A DNA stretch of 64,000 nt from Methylophaga nitratireducenticrescens (GCF_000260985.4 NC_017857.3:744001-808000); one strand, 5' to 3'; shown: positions 1-9,191, counted from the first letter of the stretch. The notes: generated by a model from the letters alone, not told the origin. Program-made: numbers and translations.

Positions 1-2
1 TA

Positions 3-1202
3 GAAGGTGAGTCCGGCCAGGATTTATATCAGGTCGAAGACTACGACCGCAAAATCATTGTTGATGAGCGCACAGAGCTGGTCGCCAAAGCCATCTTACA
101 AAACATCAATCCGTTGGAAAAAACCATCGTCTTTTGTGAGAACCAGAACCATGCGCTGACTATGCGCGACATGATCAACAAATACAAATCCATAAAAGAC
201 CAGTATTACTGTGTCCGAGTTACCAGTGACGAGGGCAAAGTTGGCCGCGAACTGCTGGAAAAATTTCAGGATAACGACAAAGACATCCCAAACATTATTA
301 CTTCATCACAAATGCTTACTACTGGTGTCGATGCCCGCAATGTGCGCAATGTGGTGCTGGATCGAACCATTGGCTCGATGGTGGAGTTCAAACAGATTGT
401 GGGTCGTGGCACCCGAGTATTTGATGGTAAGGACTACTTCACTATTTTGGATTTTCGTGGCGCCACCAACAACTTTTATGATGAAGAGTGGGATGGCGAG
501 CCCGAAGCGCCGGAGCAAGGCGGTACCCGAGAACCAACCTCGCCACTCTACACACCCAAGCCGATCGAAGATGGCGATGGACCAATGCTTGAACCGGCTG
601 AACCTCGCGCAAGGTTGAAGGTGAAACTTGGCAAGGGCCGGGAGCTCAAGGTCATTGATATTGAAACCCGATATATCGACGAAAACGGTAAGCCCCTCAC
701 TATTCAAGAGTTTGTTGAACGGTTAATTCAACAACTGCCAGGCCTATTCAAAAGTGTAGATGAGCTTCGTGATATCTGGTCTGACCCGGACCTGCGTGAA
801 CAACTCCTGGCCAAACTAGTGCAGGCGGGCTTTGATGAAGAGCAGCTCTCGACCCTGCGCCGTATGTTCGAAGCCGACGATTGTGACATTTTCGATCTGC
901 TGGCATTTTTAGCCTTCGAACAACCCATGGCTACACGAAAATCCAGAGTGGAAGCATTACGAGCCAATAATGCTTTCTTCGGTCAATACCAACAGGAAAA
1001 GGCCAGGCAATTCCTGCATTTTGTCCTGAATCGCTATGAACAATCGGGTGTGACCGAACTGGCACGTGAGCGTTTGCCAACCCTGATTGAACTGTCTGGT
1101 CTCGGCACCACCAAAGATGCCTCCATGGCCTTTGGTGGCAAACCTGCGCAATTGCTCGCCGCCTTCAAACAACTACAACACCAGCTATACCACGTGAGCT
1201 AA
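3..1202 (+). CDS. hsdR: Type I restriction enzyme, R subunit (HsdR), C-terminal part
   Basis: This is the ATP-dependent translocase/nuclease subunit of a type I restriction-modification system, cut by the left window edge; the frame is open from base 3. The visible part carries the end of the helicase core, including a motif VI-like QIVGRGTR at bases 393-416, followed by the phrase ILDFRGATNNF and a C-terminal region resembling the EcoEI_R_C domain that contacts the methylase. This points to the EcoAI/EcoEI (type IB) group. The nuclease and Walker motifs must lie upstream and cannot be checked. The stop is 3 bp before the next gene, so it opens the defence operon seen here. Confidence 0.9.
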   Translation, partial: EGESGQDLYQVEDYDRKIIVDERTELVAKAILQNINPLEKTIVFCENQNHALTMRDMINKYKSIKDQYYCVRVTSDEGKVGRELLEKFQDNDKDIPNIITSSQMLTTGVDARNVRNVVLDRTIGSMVEFKQIVGRGTRVFDGKDYFTILDFRGATNNFYDEEWDGEPEAPEQGGTREPTSPLYTPKPIEDGDGPMLEPAEPRARLKVKLGKGRELKVIDIETRYIDENGKPLTIQEFVERLIQQLPGLFKSVDELRDIWSDPDLREQLLAKLVQAGFDEEQLSTLRRMFEADDCDIFDLLAFLAFEQPMATRKSRVEALRANNAFFGQYQQEKARQFLHFVLNRYEQSGVTELARERLPTLIELSGLGTTKDASMAFGGKPAQLLAAFKQLQHQLYHVS

Positions 1203-1205
1203 CCA

Positions 1206-2960
1206 ATGAAAGTAACTTTCTCACTATCGCATTCATTTACAGATGAGCAGTCACTAATAATAAACCGGGTGGCTACGCTTATTGGTGAAAATGGGTGTGG
1301 AAAATCCAGTATTCTTCAATCGATATTTGATGAGGGCTTAAAAGACAATCATGCCCGAGCATTTCGAACTATTTGCTTTTCATCTGGACAAAACGAATCT
1401 TTCTCCAAAAGCTTTAATAAGTATGTAAAGAAAAACAGAAGACAAGGCCGAGCCATGAGCTTGGCCTCATTCTATTTTGACAAATCATGGTCTAAGCCCA
1501 TTATTTTTTTAGCCACAGCGTTAGTGAGAGATGGGAAAACTCGCGCATTTCTTAAAGACAGAGGCTATGCCGGTGAGAGCAACGATATTAATCGAGACGA
1601 CGTGTCCACAAAGCTTTCTTTCAAGTTTAAAGTCGACAATCGCTACACGCTGCGGGTACAAGATGCTTTAAGGAGAGAGGAAATTGGTGAAAAAGGTACT
1701 TTAAGGCAGGGACCATTCCATAGATCACTGGAAAGTTTTATTGAGCAGATTGTTGACCCTAATTTCAATTTTGAAAATAAACTAGATGCAGTAAGAATCG
1801 AATTAACAGCTTCAGATATATTGGCGGTAAAATTCGCAAAGGTCGACCCAGAGGCTGAGGTGAATGAGCAGGATTTTGGCGATGACCCGTCCATAAGCTT
1901 CCTCACACAGGCAGTTAATGCGGGCTTTGTAAATAAGTGGACCTTCCAACTACGGTTTGAGCACGGGTTAGAGCTGGATGATCTCAGCGACGGCGAGTAC
2001 CAGCTCCTGTTTCTGTATGCTCTTATAGACCTGTTCGATTCAGAGAATACTCTGTTCTTATTCGATGAGGCAGACTCGCACCTTCACTACAAAAATGTCG
2101 AAAAGCTTTGGTCGCTCCTTCACAGCATCAAAGGGCACGTCATCACCACCACACACTTACTCGACTCTATTTCAGCTAAAGAGAATCGGTTCGAGCACCT
2201 GAAGGTAGTAGAAAAAGGAAGAATCAGCGAAGACAACAAAATCAAGCAATTGATCAATCGCCTAAGTGTACTGTCACGCGCGAAATCGGTTGAATTTGAA
2301 GTATGTGGCAAACTACCAAATATAGCTCTGATAGATGATTACAACGACTGGATTATCTTCACACTGCTTGCAGCAAGAAAAGGTTTAGATGTAACCCTTT
2401 TGACGCAAGTTCACGCCATTGGTAAGCCATCAAGTCGCAATGATGATAATGAACTAATTGGAAAAGCCAAAATTGATTGGACTCAATCGCTAAGCAAAGC
2501 TGAAACGGAATTTGAAACAACGAATGTTTTCCTTGTTTGTGACCGCGACAATTCATATCCAAGATGGCATGAGAATGGAGTGTTGTTAATGGGGAAACCC
2601 AAAGTAGTAGTTAATAGTATTCGTTGGCCAGGAAATAGAAGTGTTCAAACTTACCTACTCGCATGGCGCAGACGCGAAATTGAAAACTATTTACTTTCCT
2701 TTAGCGCTTTGACGCACTTTGGTGTGATAGACGCAATAAACAGTAAACTGGCTCAGGATTTTCATTTGAGAGATGGAGACCCTGGGGATAATGACGGAAT
2801 AAGGATGCTCGACGTCAAGCATATCGTTAATCCATTGATAGAAATTCAAGGTGTTGGCAAAGATCTGACCAAAATTGAGTTTTATATAAATCAAATGATG
2901 CCCGAAGAAATCAGCGAAGACATCACCAATATGTACAACTTTATTAATGAAAAACTCTAA
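1206..2960 (+). CDS. AAA/ABC-type ATPase with TOPRIM-like C-terminus (OLD/DUF4435-like)
   Basis: A 584-aa predicted P-loop ATPase. Visible motifs are a Walker A GENGCGKS (residues 27-34), an ABC-signature-like LSDGEYQ (about 259-265) and a Walker B LFDEADSHLH (about 284-293). The C-terminal third has CDRDNSYP (about 443-450) and RRREIENYLL (about 487-496), matching the DxD and ENY positions of OLD-family or DUF4435 TOPRIM-like nuclease domains; the usual first glutamate position reads as aspartate (LIDDYNDW). It lies between hsdR (3-bp gap) and hsdM (2-bp gap), so it should be co-translated with the restriction system. I infer a DNA- or RNA-targeting defence accessory, comparable to R-linked ORFs at Campylobacter hsd loci. 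No experimental function is implied. Confidence 0.8.
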   Translation: MKVTFSLSHSFTDEQSLIINRVATLIGENGCGKSSILQSIFDEGLKDNHARAFRTICFSSGQNESFSKSFNKYVKKNRRQGRAMSLASFYFDKSWSKPIIFLATALVRDGKTRAFLKDRGYAGESNDINRDDVSTKLSFKFKVDNRYTLRVQDALRREEIGEKGTLRQGPFHRSLESFIEQIVDPNFNFENKLDAVRIELTASDILAVKFAKVDPEAEVNEQDFGDDPSISFLTQAVNAGFVNKWTFQLRFEHGLELDDLSDGEYQLLFLYALIDLFDSENTLFLFDEADSHLHYKNVEKLWSLLHSIKGHVITTTHLLDSISAKENRFEHLKVVEKGRISEDNKIKQLINRLSVLSRAKSVEFEVCGKLPNIALIDDYNDWIIFTLLAARKGLDVTLLTQVHAIGKPSSRNDDNELIGKAKIDWTQSLSKAETEFETTNVFLVCDRDNSYPRWHENGVLLMGKPKVVVNSIRWPGNRSVQTYLLAWRRREIENYLLSFSALTHFGVIDAINSKLAQDFHLRDGDPGDNDGIRMLDVKHIVNPLIEIQGVGKDLTKIEFYINQMMPEEISEDITNMYNFINEKL

Positions 2961-2962
2961 AC

Positions 2963-4441
2963 ATGTCACTACAACAGAAAATTGACCGCATTACCGATAT
3001 CCTTCGCCGCGACGATGGTATTAGCGGCGCCATGCATTACACCGAGCAAACCTCCTGGGTATTATTCCTGAAGTTTCTTGATGATTGCGAATCCGAAAAA
3101 AAAGACGAAGCCGTCTTGTCCGGTAAAGACTACCAGCCAGTATTAGATGAAGAACACCGCTGGGCAAGCTGGGCTTGCCCTAAAACGGCTGAAGGCAAGC
3201 TTGATCTTGCAAACGCTAAGACCGGGGATGACCTAACCGATTATGTTAATAATCAGCTATTTCCTTACCTGAAAGGCTTTGCCAATGCCGCCGTCACTGG
3301 CTCAGACCCTAAATCTTTCGCCTATAAAATTGGTGCTATCTTCCAGTATTTGGATAACAAGGTTGCTTCTGGCCATACCCTGCGTGAAGTGCTGGATATT
3401 ATTGACACCTTGAATTTTCAATCTAGTGCTGAAATGTTTGAACTGTCAATGGTATATGAAGGCTTATTGCAAAATATGGGTGATGCGGGCGGTTATGCGG
3501 GCGAGTTTTACACGCCGCGCCCTGTGGTACGTGCCATGATCAATGCTATTGACCCGCAAGTCGGACAAACCATTTACGATGCCGCGGCAGGCTCTTGCGG
3601 ATTTTTAGTGCAAGCTTTTGATCACCTAAAAGAAAAAAAGAGCGCGCTTTCTACCGAGCAGTGGGACTTTATCCAGCGCGAGACCTTCTTCGGTTTTGAA
3701 AAAACCTCGCTGGCTTACGTGATGGGTATGATGAACATGATTTTGCATGGCATCGAGTCACCTAACCTGTTCCGTGGCAATTCCTTAACCCAGAATATCC
3801 GAGATATTCAGGAAAAAGACCGCTACGACATTATTCTGGCTAACCCGCCGTTTGGTGGCAAAGAGAAATCGCAAATTCAGCAAAACTTCCCTATCCAAAG
3901 TAACGCAACTGAACTGCTGTTTTTACAGCACTTTATGAAAACGCTGAAAATTGGCGGCAAGGCAGCAATCGTAATACCAGAAGGCGTATTGTTTCAAACC
4001 AACAGTGCATTTAAGCAGGTCAAACAAGAGCTGTTGGAAAACTTTAACCTACACACCATTTTAAGCCTGCCAGCTGGGGTATTTTTGCCGTATTCAGGCG
4101 TTAAAACCAATGTGCTATTTTTCGAACGCAGCGGTGGTGCTAGCGATGTGTGGTATTACGAATGCGAGCCAGAGCAAAAGCTCACCAAAAACAAACCGAT
4201 TACCGATGAGCACTTAAAAGAGTTTGTTGAGTTGTATAACAGCCGTGAAACCACTGAGCGCTCATGGACGGTAGCGGCCAGCAAGCTGGCTGAAGATTAT
4301 GACCTATCCGCCAAAAACCCAGCTAAACAAAAAGATGCCGAACACTTAGCGCCAAGCAATATTTTGAAGCAGATTCGTACCAAAGAAAAGCTGGTATCTG
4401 GCCTGCTGGATGAAATTGAAAATCTGTTGGCAGAGAAATAA
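2963..4441 (+). CDS. hsdM: Type I restriction-modification methyltransferase subunit (HsdM)
   Basis: This is the N6-adenine methyltransferase of the type I complex; two HsdM and one HsdS form the modification core. The 492-aa length is typical. The N-terminal helical HsdM_N region is followed by an N6_Mtase domain with the SAM-binding motif DAAAGSCGFL (about 206-215, a variant of DPAAGTGGF) and the catalytic NPPF (about 294-297). The start is the ATG 2 bp after the previous stop; the Shine-Dalgarno is weak, suggesting translational coupling. hsdS follows 2 bp after its stop. Nothing suggests inactivation. Confidence 0.96.
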   Translation: MSLQQKIDRITDILRRDDGISGAMHYTEQTSWVLFLKFLDDCESEKKDEAVLSGKDYQPVLDEEHRWASWACPKTAEGKLDLANAKTGDDLTDYVNNQLFPYLKGFANAAVTGSDPKSFAYKIGAIFQYLDNKVASGHTLREVLDIIDTLNFQSSAEMFELSMVYEGLLQNMGDAGGYAGEFYTPRPVVRAMINAIDPQVGQTIYDAAAGSCGFLVQAFDHLKEKKSALSTEQWDFIQRETFFGFEKTSLAYVMGMMNMILHGIESPNLFRGNSLTQNIRDIQEKDRYDIILANPPFGGKEKSQIQQNFPIQSNATELLFLQHFMKTLKIGGKAAIVIPEGVLFQTNSAFKQVKQELLENFNLHTILSLPAGVFLPYSGVKTNVLFFERSGGASDVWYYECEPEQKLTKNKPITDEHLKEFVELYNSRETTERSWTVAASKLAEDYDLSAKNPAKQKDAEHLAPSNILKQIRTKEKLVSGLLDEIENLLAEK

Positions 4442-4443
4442 GT

Positions 4444-5688
4444 ATGGAGCAAGTTTTATATCAATTGCCTGATGGGTGGGAATGGCACAAGCTCAAGGGT
4501 CTCACAACCAAGATAGGAAGTGGCGCGACTCCAAAGGGTGGAGAAAAAGCTTACAAACCAAGTGGTACTTCATTAATCAGAAGTTTAAATGTACACGATT
4601 GCTTCTTTAAAGAAGCAAAACTTGCATTTATCGATGACGAACAAGCTAATGACCTCAAAAATGTAGCAGTTGAGAGTGGTGATATATTACTCAATATTAC
4701 GGGAGCATCCATTGCTAGAAGTTGTATCGTACCTGATGAATATTTGCCTGCTCGCGTAAATCAGCATGTAATGATAATTAGACCAAAAAAAAACGTTGAT
4801 AGTAAGTTTCTCAACTATTTGATTATTAACCCTAAATTTAAAGCTCAATTACTTTGGCAAGGTGCGGGCGGTGCTACGCGGCAAGCTCTTACTAAAACTA
4901 TGGTTGAAGAATTAGATATTCCTCTTCCGAGTCAGTTAGAACAAAAACGCATTGTCGAAAAACTCGATGCGCTGCTCACCCGCACCGACACCGCCATCGA
5001 GCATTTGCAGGAAAGCGTTAAGCTGGCTGATGCATTCTCTCAAAACGGATTTGATGTTTATTTTGCTGAACTCTCTAACGCAAATTCCGAGCTGCCACTA
5101 TCAAAGTTGGTTGACTTCATATCGGGCTATGCATTTAAAAGCGGCGACTTTTCTTCGGAAACTGGAATTAAGCCGATCAAAATAACCAACGTCGGTGTTA
5201 ATGAGTTTTCTGAAAATGCAGAAGAGTTTCTACCCGCTGACTATGGTAATGAATTTCAGAGGTTCACAGCAAAAACGAACGATATTGTAATCGCGTTAAC
5301 TCGTCCGATAATCAATGGTGGCCTGAAAGTATGCCGAGTACCAGAAAGTTATAGCGGAGCGCTAATTAATCAGCGTGTTGCCGCAATAACGTCGAAAAAT
5401 GAACTCTGGTTAGATTTTATTTATTTGTACTTGCAGTCTTCAAGAACTAAAAACTACGTACTGGAGAAATCTAAATCTCTCAACCAACCCAATTTATCAA
5501 TAACAGACCTGAAAAACTTCACTATTCCTTTCCCAACTAGTGATCAGGCTATTACTAAAGCCGTTTCTGATTGCAATGCTTTAATAACCAAAGCAAGAAA
5601 TGCAAAAATCGAAGTTCTTGAAAAAGTAGTGCTTTTGAATCAACTAAAAGCATCAATTCTCGATTCTGCCTTTAAAGGCGAACTCTAA
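4444..5688 (+). CDS. hsdS: Type I restriction-modification specificity subunit (HsdS)
   Basis: This is the DNA-recognition subunit, 414 aa. It shows two target-recognition domains separated and followed by conserved helical repeats: the central one around residues 160-200 (LPSQLEQKRIVEKLDALLTR) and the C-terminal one ending in LKASILDSAFKGEL, the usual HsdS tail. It is full length with no frameshift, so both half-sites should be read. The two recognition domains are the fastest-evolving part of such systems, and the target sequence cannot be predicted by eye. The next gene starts 9 bp downstream behind a strong AAGGAGGG ribosome-binding site. Confidence 0.95.
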   Translation: MEQVLYQLPDGWEWHKLKGLTTKIGSGATPKGGEKAYKPSGTSLIRSLNVHDCFFKEAKLAFIDDEQANDLKNVAVESGDILLNITGASIARSCIVPDEYLPARVNQHVMIIRPKKNVDSKFLNYLIINPKFKAQLLWQGAGGATRQALTKTMVEELDIPLPSQLEQKRIVEKLDALLTRTDTAIEHLQESVKLADAFSQNGFDVYFAELSNANSELPLSKLVDFISGYAFKSGDFSSETGIKPIKITNVGVNEFSENAEEFLPADYGNEFQRFTAKTNDIVIALTRPIINGGLKVCRVPESYSGALINQRVAAITSKNELWLDFIYLYLQSSRTKNYVLEKSKSLNQPNLSITDLKNFTIPFPTSDQAITKAVSDCNALITKARNAKIEVLEKVVLLNQLKASILDSAFKGEL

Positions 5689-5697
5689 GGAGGGAGT

Positions 5698-6840
5698 ATG
5701 GCATTCGATACCACAATTTTTGAACAAAAAGAGTTCAGTGAAGCAATCAATAAACTCGAAGAATTGCTTTCACACTCAAAAGCGGTTCTGTTAGGTGCAG
5801 GGGCAAGTAGATGTGCCAATTTACCGCTAACAGATCAGCTTACGGCAGAGGCTTTAAAAAGTGACAAGCTCTCCGTTGATTCAAAGCAGATATTGACTGC
5901 CATACAAAACTCTTTTGTTGGGGCAAATCCTGCTTCGCACATTGAAGATTACTTAAGTGAGCTAGTCGATTGGCTTGCCATCACAGCTCGTCGAGCAAAC
6001 CGCAATGTAACCGCTAGCAAGGTGGCGGTTGGAGGAACTGAATATAGTAACGATCAACTATTGCAAGCGATAAACGAGATAAAACTCGCGATTTTTGGCG
6101 TGATTAATGTTCAAGTGGACTCCGTTGTACACGAGCGTTTTGTTCAGGCATTGCATCGACCAATGCGACCAGGTAAAGACAGCCTTTCTAGCACCATAGA
6201 TTACCTAGTGATGAACTACGATACGTTAATTGAAGACTCGCTAGCGCTTTCACAATTGCGTTATGCTGATGGTTTAGAAGGCGGTGTATCAGGATGGTGG
6301 AACCCTTCAACGTTTGAACAGAGTAATCTGGATGCAAGAGTATTTAAATTACATGGTTCAATAAATTGGGCTGAACATTCCTCTTCATCCAAACCGTTAC
6401 GTATAGCTCCGCACTTGAAACGCAGTCACGATCAGGCTGCAAAAATTATGATTTGGCCTGCTTCCACTAAGTATCGTGAAACTCAAATTGACCCTTACGC
6501 AAATTTAATGAATAGAGCGAGAGTGGTTTTAAATCCGCAAGGCGGTAGTCAACGTGTTTTGCTGATTACGGGCTATAGCTTTGGTGATTCACATATCAAC
6601 CATGAAATCGAGCGTGGTTTAAGGGCTTCAAATGGCAATTTGACCGTGATTGCATTTACCAGCGATTCAGAACCTAGTGGTGTATTGCAGACTTGGCATG
6701 AAGATCAATCGATCAATGAACAAGTACTTATTTTTGCCGATAAAGGTTTTTTCCACGCTGAGCAGAAAGCAGTCTCCGCTAAAAGCATTGAGTGGTGGAA
6801 ATTTGAAAACCTAACTCAGATCCTTGAAGGAGGTATTTGA
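5698..6840 (+). CDS. SIR2-domain protein, probable defence NADase (SIR2-HerA partner)
   Basis: A 380-aa SIR2-family protein. Visible motifs are GAGAS (residues 33-37, NAD-binding loop), MNYDTLIED with the family asparagine near residue 172, KLHGSINW with the family histidine near 219, and GYSFGDSHIN (about 291-300). Because both the asparagine and histidine positions are kept, an active NAD-cleaving enzyme is likely. In described SIR2-HerA anti-phage systems the SIR2 protein depletes NAD+ and assembles with the HerA ATPase encoded next to it; here the HerA gene starts 1 bp after this stop. Assignment to that system rests on motifs and adjacency. It follows hsdS in the same operon. Confidence 0.88.
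   Translation: MAFDTTIFEQKEFSEAINKLEELLSHSKAVLLGAGASRCANLPLTDQLTAEALKSDKLSVDSKQILTAIQNSFVGANPASHIEDYLSELVDWLAITARRANRNVTASKVAVGGTEYSNDQLLQAINEIKLAIFGVINVQVDSVVHERFVQALHRPMRPGKDSLSSTIDYLVMNYDTLIEDSLALSQLRYADGLEGGVSGWWNPSTFEQSNLDARVFKLHGSINWAEHSSSSKPLRIAPHLKRSHDQAAKIMIWPASTKYRETQIDPYANLMNRARVVLNPQGGSQRVLLITGYSFGDSHINHEIERGLRASNGNLTVIAFTSDSEPSGVLQTWHEDQSINEQVLIFADKGFFHAEQKAVSAKSIEWWKFENLTQILEGGI
6827..6834 (+). promoter_or_regulatory. Strong ribosome-binding site that sets the herA start
   Basis: AAGGAGGT lies 7 bp before the ATG at 6842. A TTG in the same frame at 6824 sits upstream of this site and would overlap the SIR2 gene, so ATG 6842 is preferred. Confidence 0.85.
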
Positions 6841-6841
6841 T

Positions 6842-8584
6842 ATGGATAACAAATACATCAAGCCTATTGAGAATTTATCTATCGGGAAAATTATTGAGGT
6901 CGATGGCTCACGTATTATCGCTGAGCTTGATCCTGCTATTTCAGATCTTTCCCGAGTTTTTGCTGGTGAGAACTATCCGATTGGACAGTTTGGCTCAATC
7001 ATCAAAGTACATTTTGGCCGCCGTTCTATATATGGTTTAGTTAGTCGTTTACGTATGAAGGCTGACTACCATATAGAAAAGGGCTTGCCCGTTGTTTCTT
7101 CCGATGAACGCATTATTGAGGCGGATTTATTTGGTGAGGGCGAGTGGCGCAGGAAGGGAGATGGTGAGTTTGCCCTTGAGTTTGAGCGCGGTGTAGCCAC
7201 TTATCCCTTGCCACAGCAAACCATTTACCTGACACCAAAATCAGAGCTCAGATTTATTTATGGTGATGCCAAAGGGGCTGTTATTGAACTTGGTGAGCAT
7301 GTTGGTTCTGGTGGTGCTCCTTGTTACGCAGAGCTTAATGAGTTGCTAGGCAAGCACACTGCTATTCTTGGTTCTACCGGTTCCGGTAAATCAGGCACAG
7401 TTTCGGCGGTTATACATAGTATTCTCGAACGTGGCCAGATAGCCAATCATGAGCATTGGCATCCGCAAATTATTATCCTCGACCCACATAATGAATACGG
7501 CAAGGCTTTCCCAAAGCATCAACGTTTATCTACTGATCAAGGTTCATTAAAACTGCCTTATTGGATACTCGATCTTGAAGAGTCGCTGAGTTTGTTTATT
7601 GGTAAAACGGAGTTTGAAGCGACATCACAATCAAACATTGTTAAAAATGCGTTGATTGCTGTCAGAGAACAGGCGGCTGAACAGCTTGAGCTTGACAAGG
7701 ACCAATTAACGGTTGATTCGCCGATACCATACATTATTGGTAGTGCAGAAGGCTTAGATCATTTCGGTTTAAAAGATGGCGAACGCTATGAAGAAGGATT
7801 AATTGGTGCGATTAACGCACAACGACCTGAAAACAAAGATAAAAAACAGCATGAAGATTTTAGCCGGGTTATTCGCAAGATTGATTCATTGCTAAAAGAT
7901 GGTCGGCTCAAATTTATGATGCAAAGCTGGGACGGTGGCAAAGATCCTCTACCAGCAATCGTCAGTCAATTCTTAACACAGAAAACTACAGTTCAGATTG
8001 TTGACCTTTCAGGTATTCCTAATGAAGTGGCGGGTGTTGCTAGTGCTGCAATCGCTAGAATTGTGTTTCAACTTAAAGTTTGGCAAACGGAAGATGAACG
8101 CCAAAATAGCCCTGTGCTTTTGGTGTGTGAAGAGGCTCACCGATATGTACCGAATCGCGGTGAAGCGCAGTACGAAGCCGCTCAATCTGCAATTCGCCGA
8201 ATTGCGAAGGAAGGTCGGAAATATGGTGTTGGCTTATTGTTAGTTTCGCAGAGACCGAGTGAAGTTGAAGCCACCGTTTTGTCACAATGCAATTCATGGA
8301 TAGTGCTTCGAATAACCAATGATGCCGACCGCGAGCATGTTCGAAGTATTCTGCCGGATTCAATGTCGGGCTTAACCAAGATGCTTTCCGGTTTAAGGCG
8401 TCAGGAAGCCATATTTGTTGGCCAAGCAGCCACATTGCCTACCAGAGTGATGATTCGAAGCCTATCAGCTGATCAACTTCCTCGCTCAAATGATGTTGAT
8501 TTTGACAAAGGTTGGCAGCAACAGGCGATGACAATCAAGCAAATTGGTGATGTGGTTAAGAAATGGCGATATCAAAGTAAGTGA
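6842..8584 (+). CDS. HerA-like hexameric ATPase/translocase (SIR2-HerA partner)
   Basis: A 580-aa HerA/FtsK-superfamily ATPase. The N-terminal about 140 residues fit the HerA barrel region; Walker A GSTGSGKS is at about 177-184, Walker B LLVCEEAH at about 426-433, followed by a conserved VSQRPSEVEATVLSQCNSW stretch and a C-terminal tail typical of the family. HerA proteins form hexameric rings that move DNA in archaea; in SIR2-HerA defence the ring scaffolds the SIR2 subunits. The start is set by the strong RBS at 6827-6834. It is the last gene of the operon; about 300 bp without a gene and then tRNA-Arg follow. Confidence 0.9.
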   Translation: MDNKYIKPIENLSIGKIIEVDGSRIIAELDPAISDLSRVFAGENYPIGQFGSIIKVHFGRRSIYGLVSRLRMKADYHIEKGLPVVSSDERIIEADLFGEGEWRRKGDGEFALEFERGVATYPLPQQTIYLTPKSELRFIYGDAKGAVIELGEHVGSGGAPCYAELNELLGKHTAILGSTGSGKSGTVSAVIHSILERGQIANHEHWHPQIIILDPHNEYGKAFPKHQRLSTDQGSLKLPYWILDLEESLSLFIGKTEFEATSQSNIVKNALIAVREQAAEQLELDKDQLTVDSPIPYIIGSAEGLDHFGLKDGERYEEGLIGAINAQRPENKDKKQHEDFSRVIRKIDSLLKDGRLKFMMQSWDGGKDPLPAIVSQFLTQKTTVQIVDLSGIPNEVAGVASAAIARIVFQLKVWQTEDERQNSPVLLVCEEAHRYVPNRGEAQYEAAQSAIRRIAKEGRKYGVGLLLVSQRPSEVEATVLSQCNSWIVLRITNDADREHVRSILPDSMSGLTKMLSGLRRQEAIFVGQAATLPTRVMIRSLSADQLPRSNDVDFDKGWQQQAMTIKQIGDVVKKWRYQSK

Positions 8585-8888
8585 CCTACATTAGGTGTTT
8601 ATTATGATTAAGTCGACAAATATCAAACATCTAGCAGCGTTATATTTTGAGTGCTGATTGCATGGTCTGATAATTTAAGATGAACATGGTGTTTGAATGG
8701 AAAGATTTATCAACCTAAATAGCAGGTTTACTATCATCGAAGCTCATTCACTATGATTGGTTTATTGAGCCAACACTCCTTTTGAGATGAACATAAATCC
8801 GATTAGAGATTGGAGTGACACGAAAATGGCACAGATTTGTCACGAGAGAAATTTAATAGTCTGTGACAATTGAGGCTAAAACTCAAAA
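8585..8888. other. Gene-free stretch between the defence operon and tRNA-Arg
   Basis: No convincing reading frame is present. The only structure I see is an inverted repeat TTGTCAC (8837-8843) / GTGACAA (8863-8869), which could be an operator or a recombinase arm site but has no further support. No clear Rho-independent terminator follows the HerA gene. Confidence 0.5.
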
Positions 8889-8965
8889 TGGTGCGCCCGA
8901 CAGGAATTGAACCTGTGACCCTCGGTTTCGGAAACCGATACTCTATCCAACTGAGCTACGGGCGC
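8889..8965 (-). tRNA. tRNA-Arg, anticodon CCG
   Basis: A 77-nt tRNA read on the minus strand. It has acceptor stem GCGCCCG / CGGGCGC, a D-arm, an anticodon stem TCGGT / ACCGA around the loop TTCCGAA (anticodon CCG), a five-base variable region, a T-arm with loop TTCAATT, and an encoded 3' CCA. It should read the arginine codon CGG. Its 3' end faces the defence operon, the usual side for integrated islands. Confidence 0.96.
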
Positions 8966-9030
8966 ATGAGAAAAATTTTAACTTGTTTTGAACCCCAGCC
9001 TTCGTGCCTTAAATAGTGATGAGTGGCGGC

Positions 9031-9069
9031 TTCGGAAACCGATACTCTATCCAACTGAGCTACGGGCGC
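9031..9069 (-). repeat. 39-bp duplicate of the 5' half of tRNA-Arg(CCG)
   Basis: Bases 9031-9069 are identical to 8927-8965, covering the acceptor 5' strand, D-arm and the anticodon stem up to the anticodon. The T-arm and 3' acceptor strand are absent, so it is not a functional tRNA. It lies 65 bp upstream of the intact gene in the direction of transcription. It may be the scar of a recombination event or a decayed tandem tRNA copy. Confidence 0.9.
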
Positions 9070-9134
9070 TTTGTGTTATTGTTGACAGCGTGAATTATAC
9101 GGACTTTGCTTGTCATAAACTACTTGAAAAGCAG

Positions 9135-9178
9135 AAACCCACTGCCAATATACTTTTATGTTTAATGACAGTGGGGTT
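9135..9178 (-). terminator. Probable terminator of glgP
   Basis: AAACCCACTG (9135-9144) pairs with CAGTGGGGTT (9169-9178) with one mismatch around a 24-nt loop, 13 bp beyond the glgP stop. On the minus strand it is followed by a short T-rich run. The long loop makes this a moderate call. Confidence 0.45.
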
Positions 9179-9191
9179 TTCATATTCGGTA

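Noticed and set aside
8966..9030. TTGAACC near 8988 as a second tRNA T-loop
   Set aside because: The flanking bases do not form a T-stem and the spacing to the 39-bp fragment does not fit a tRNA.
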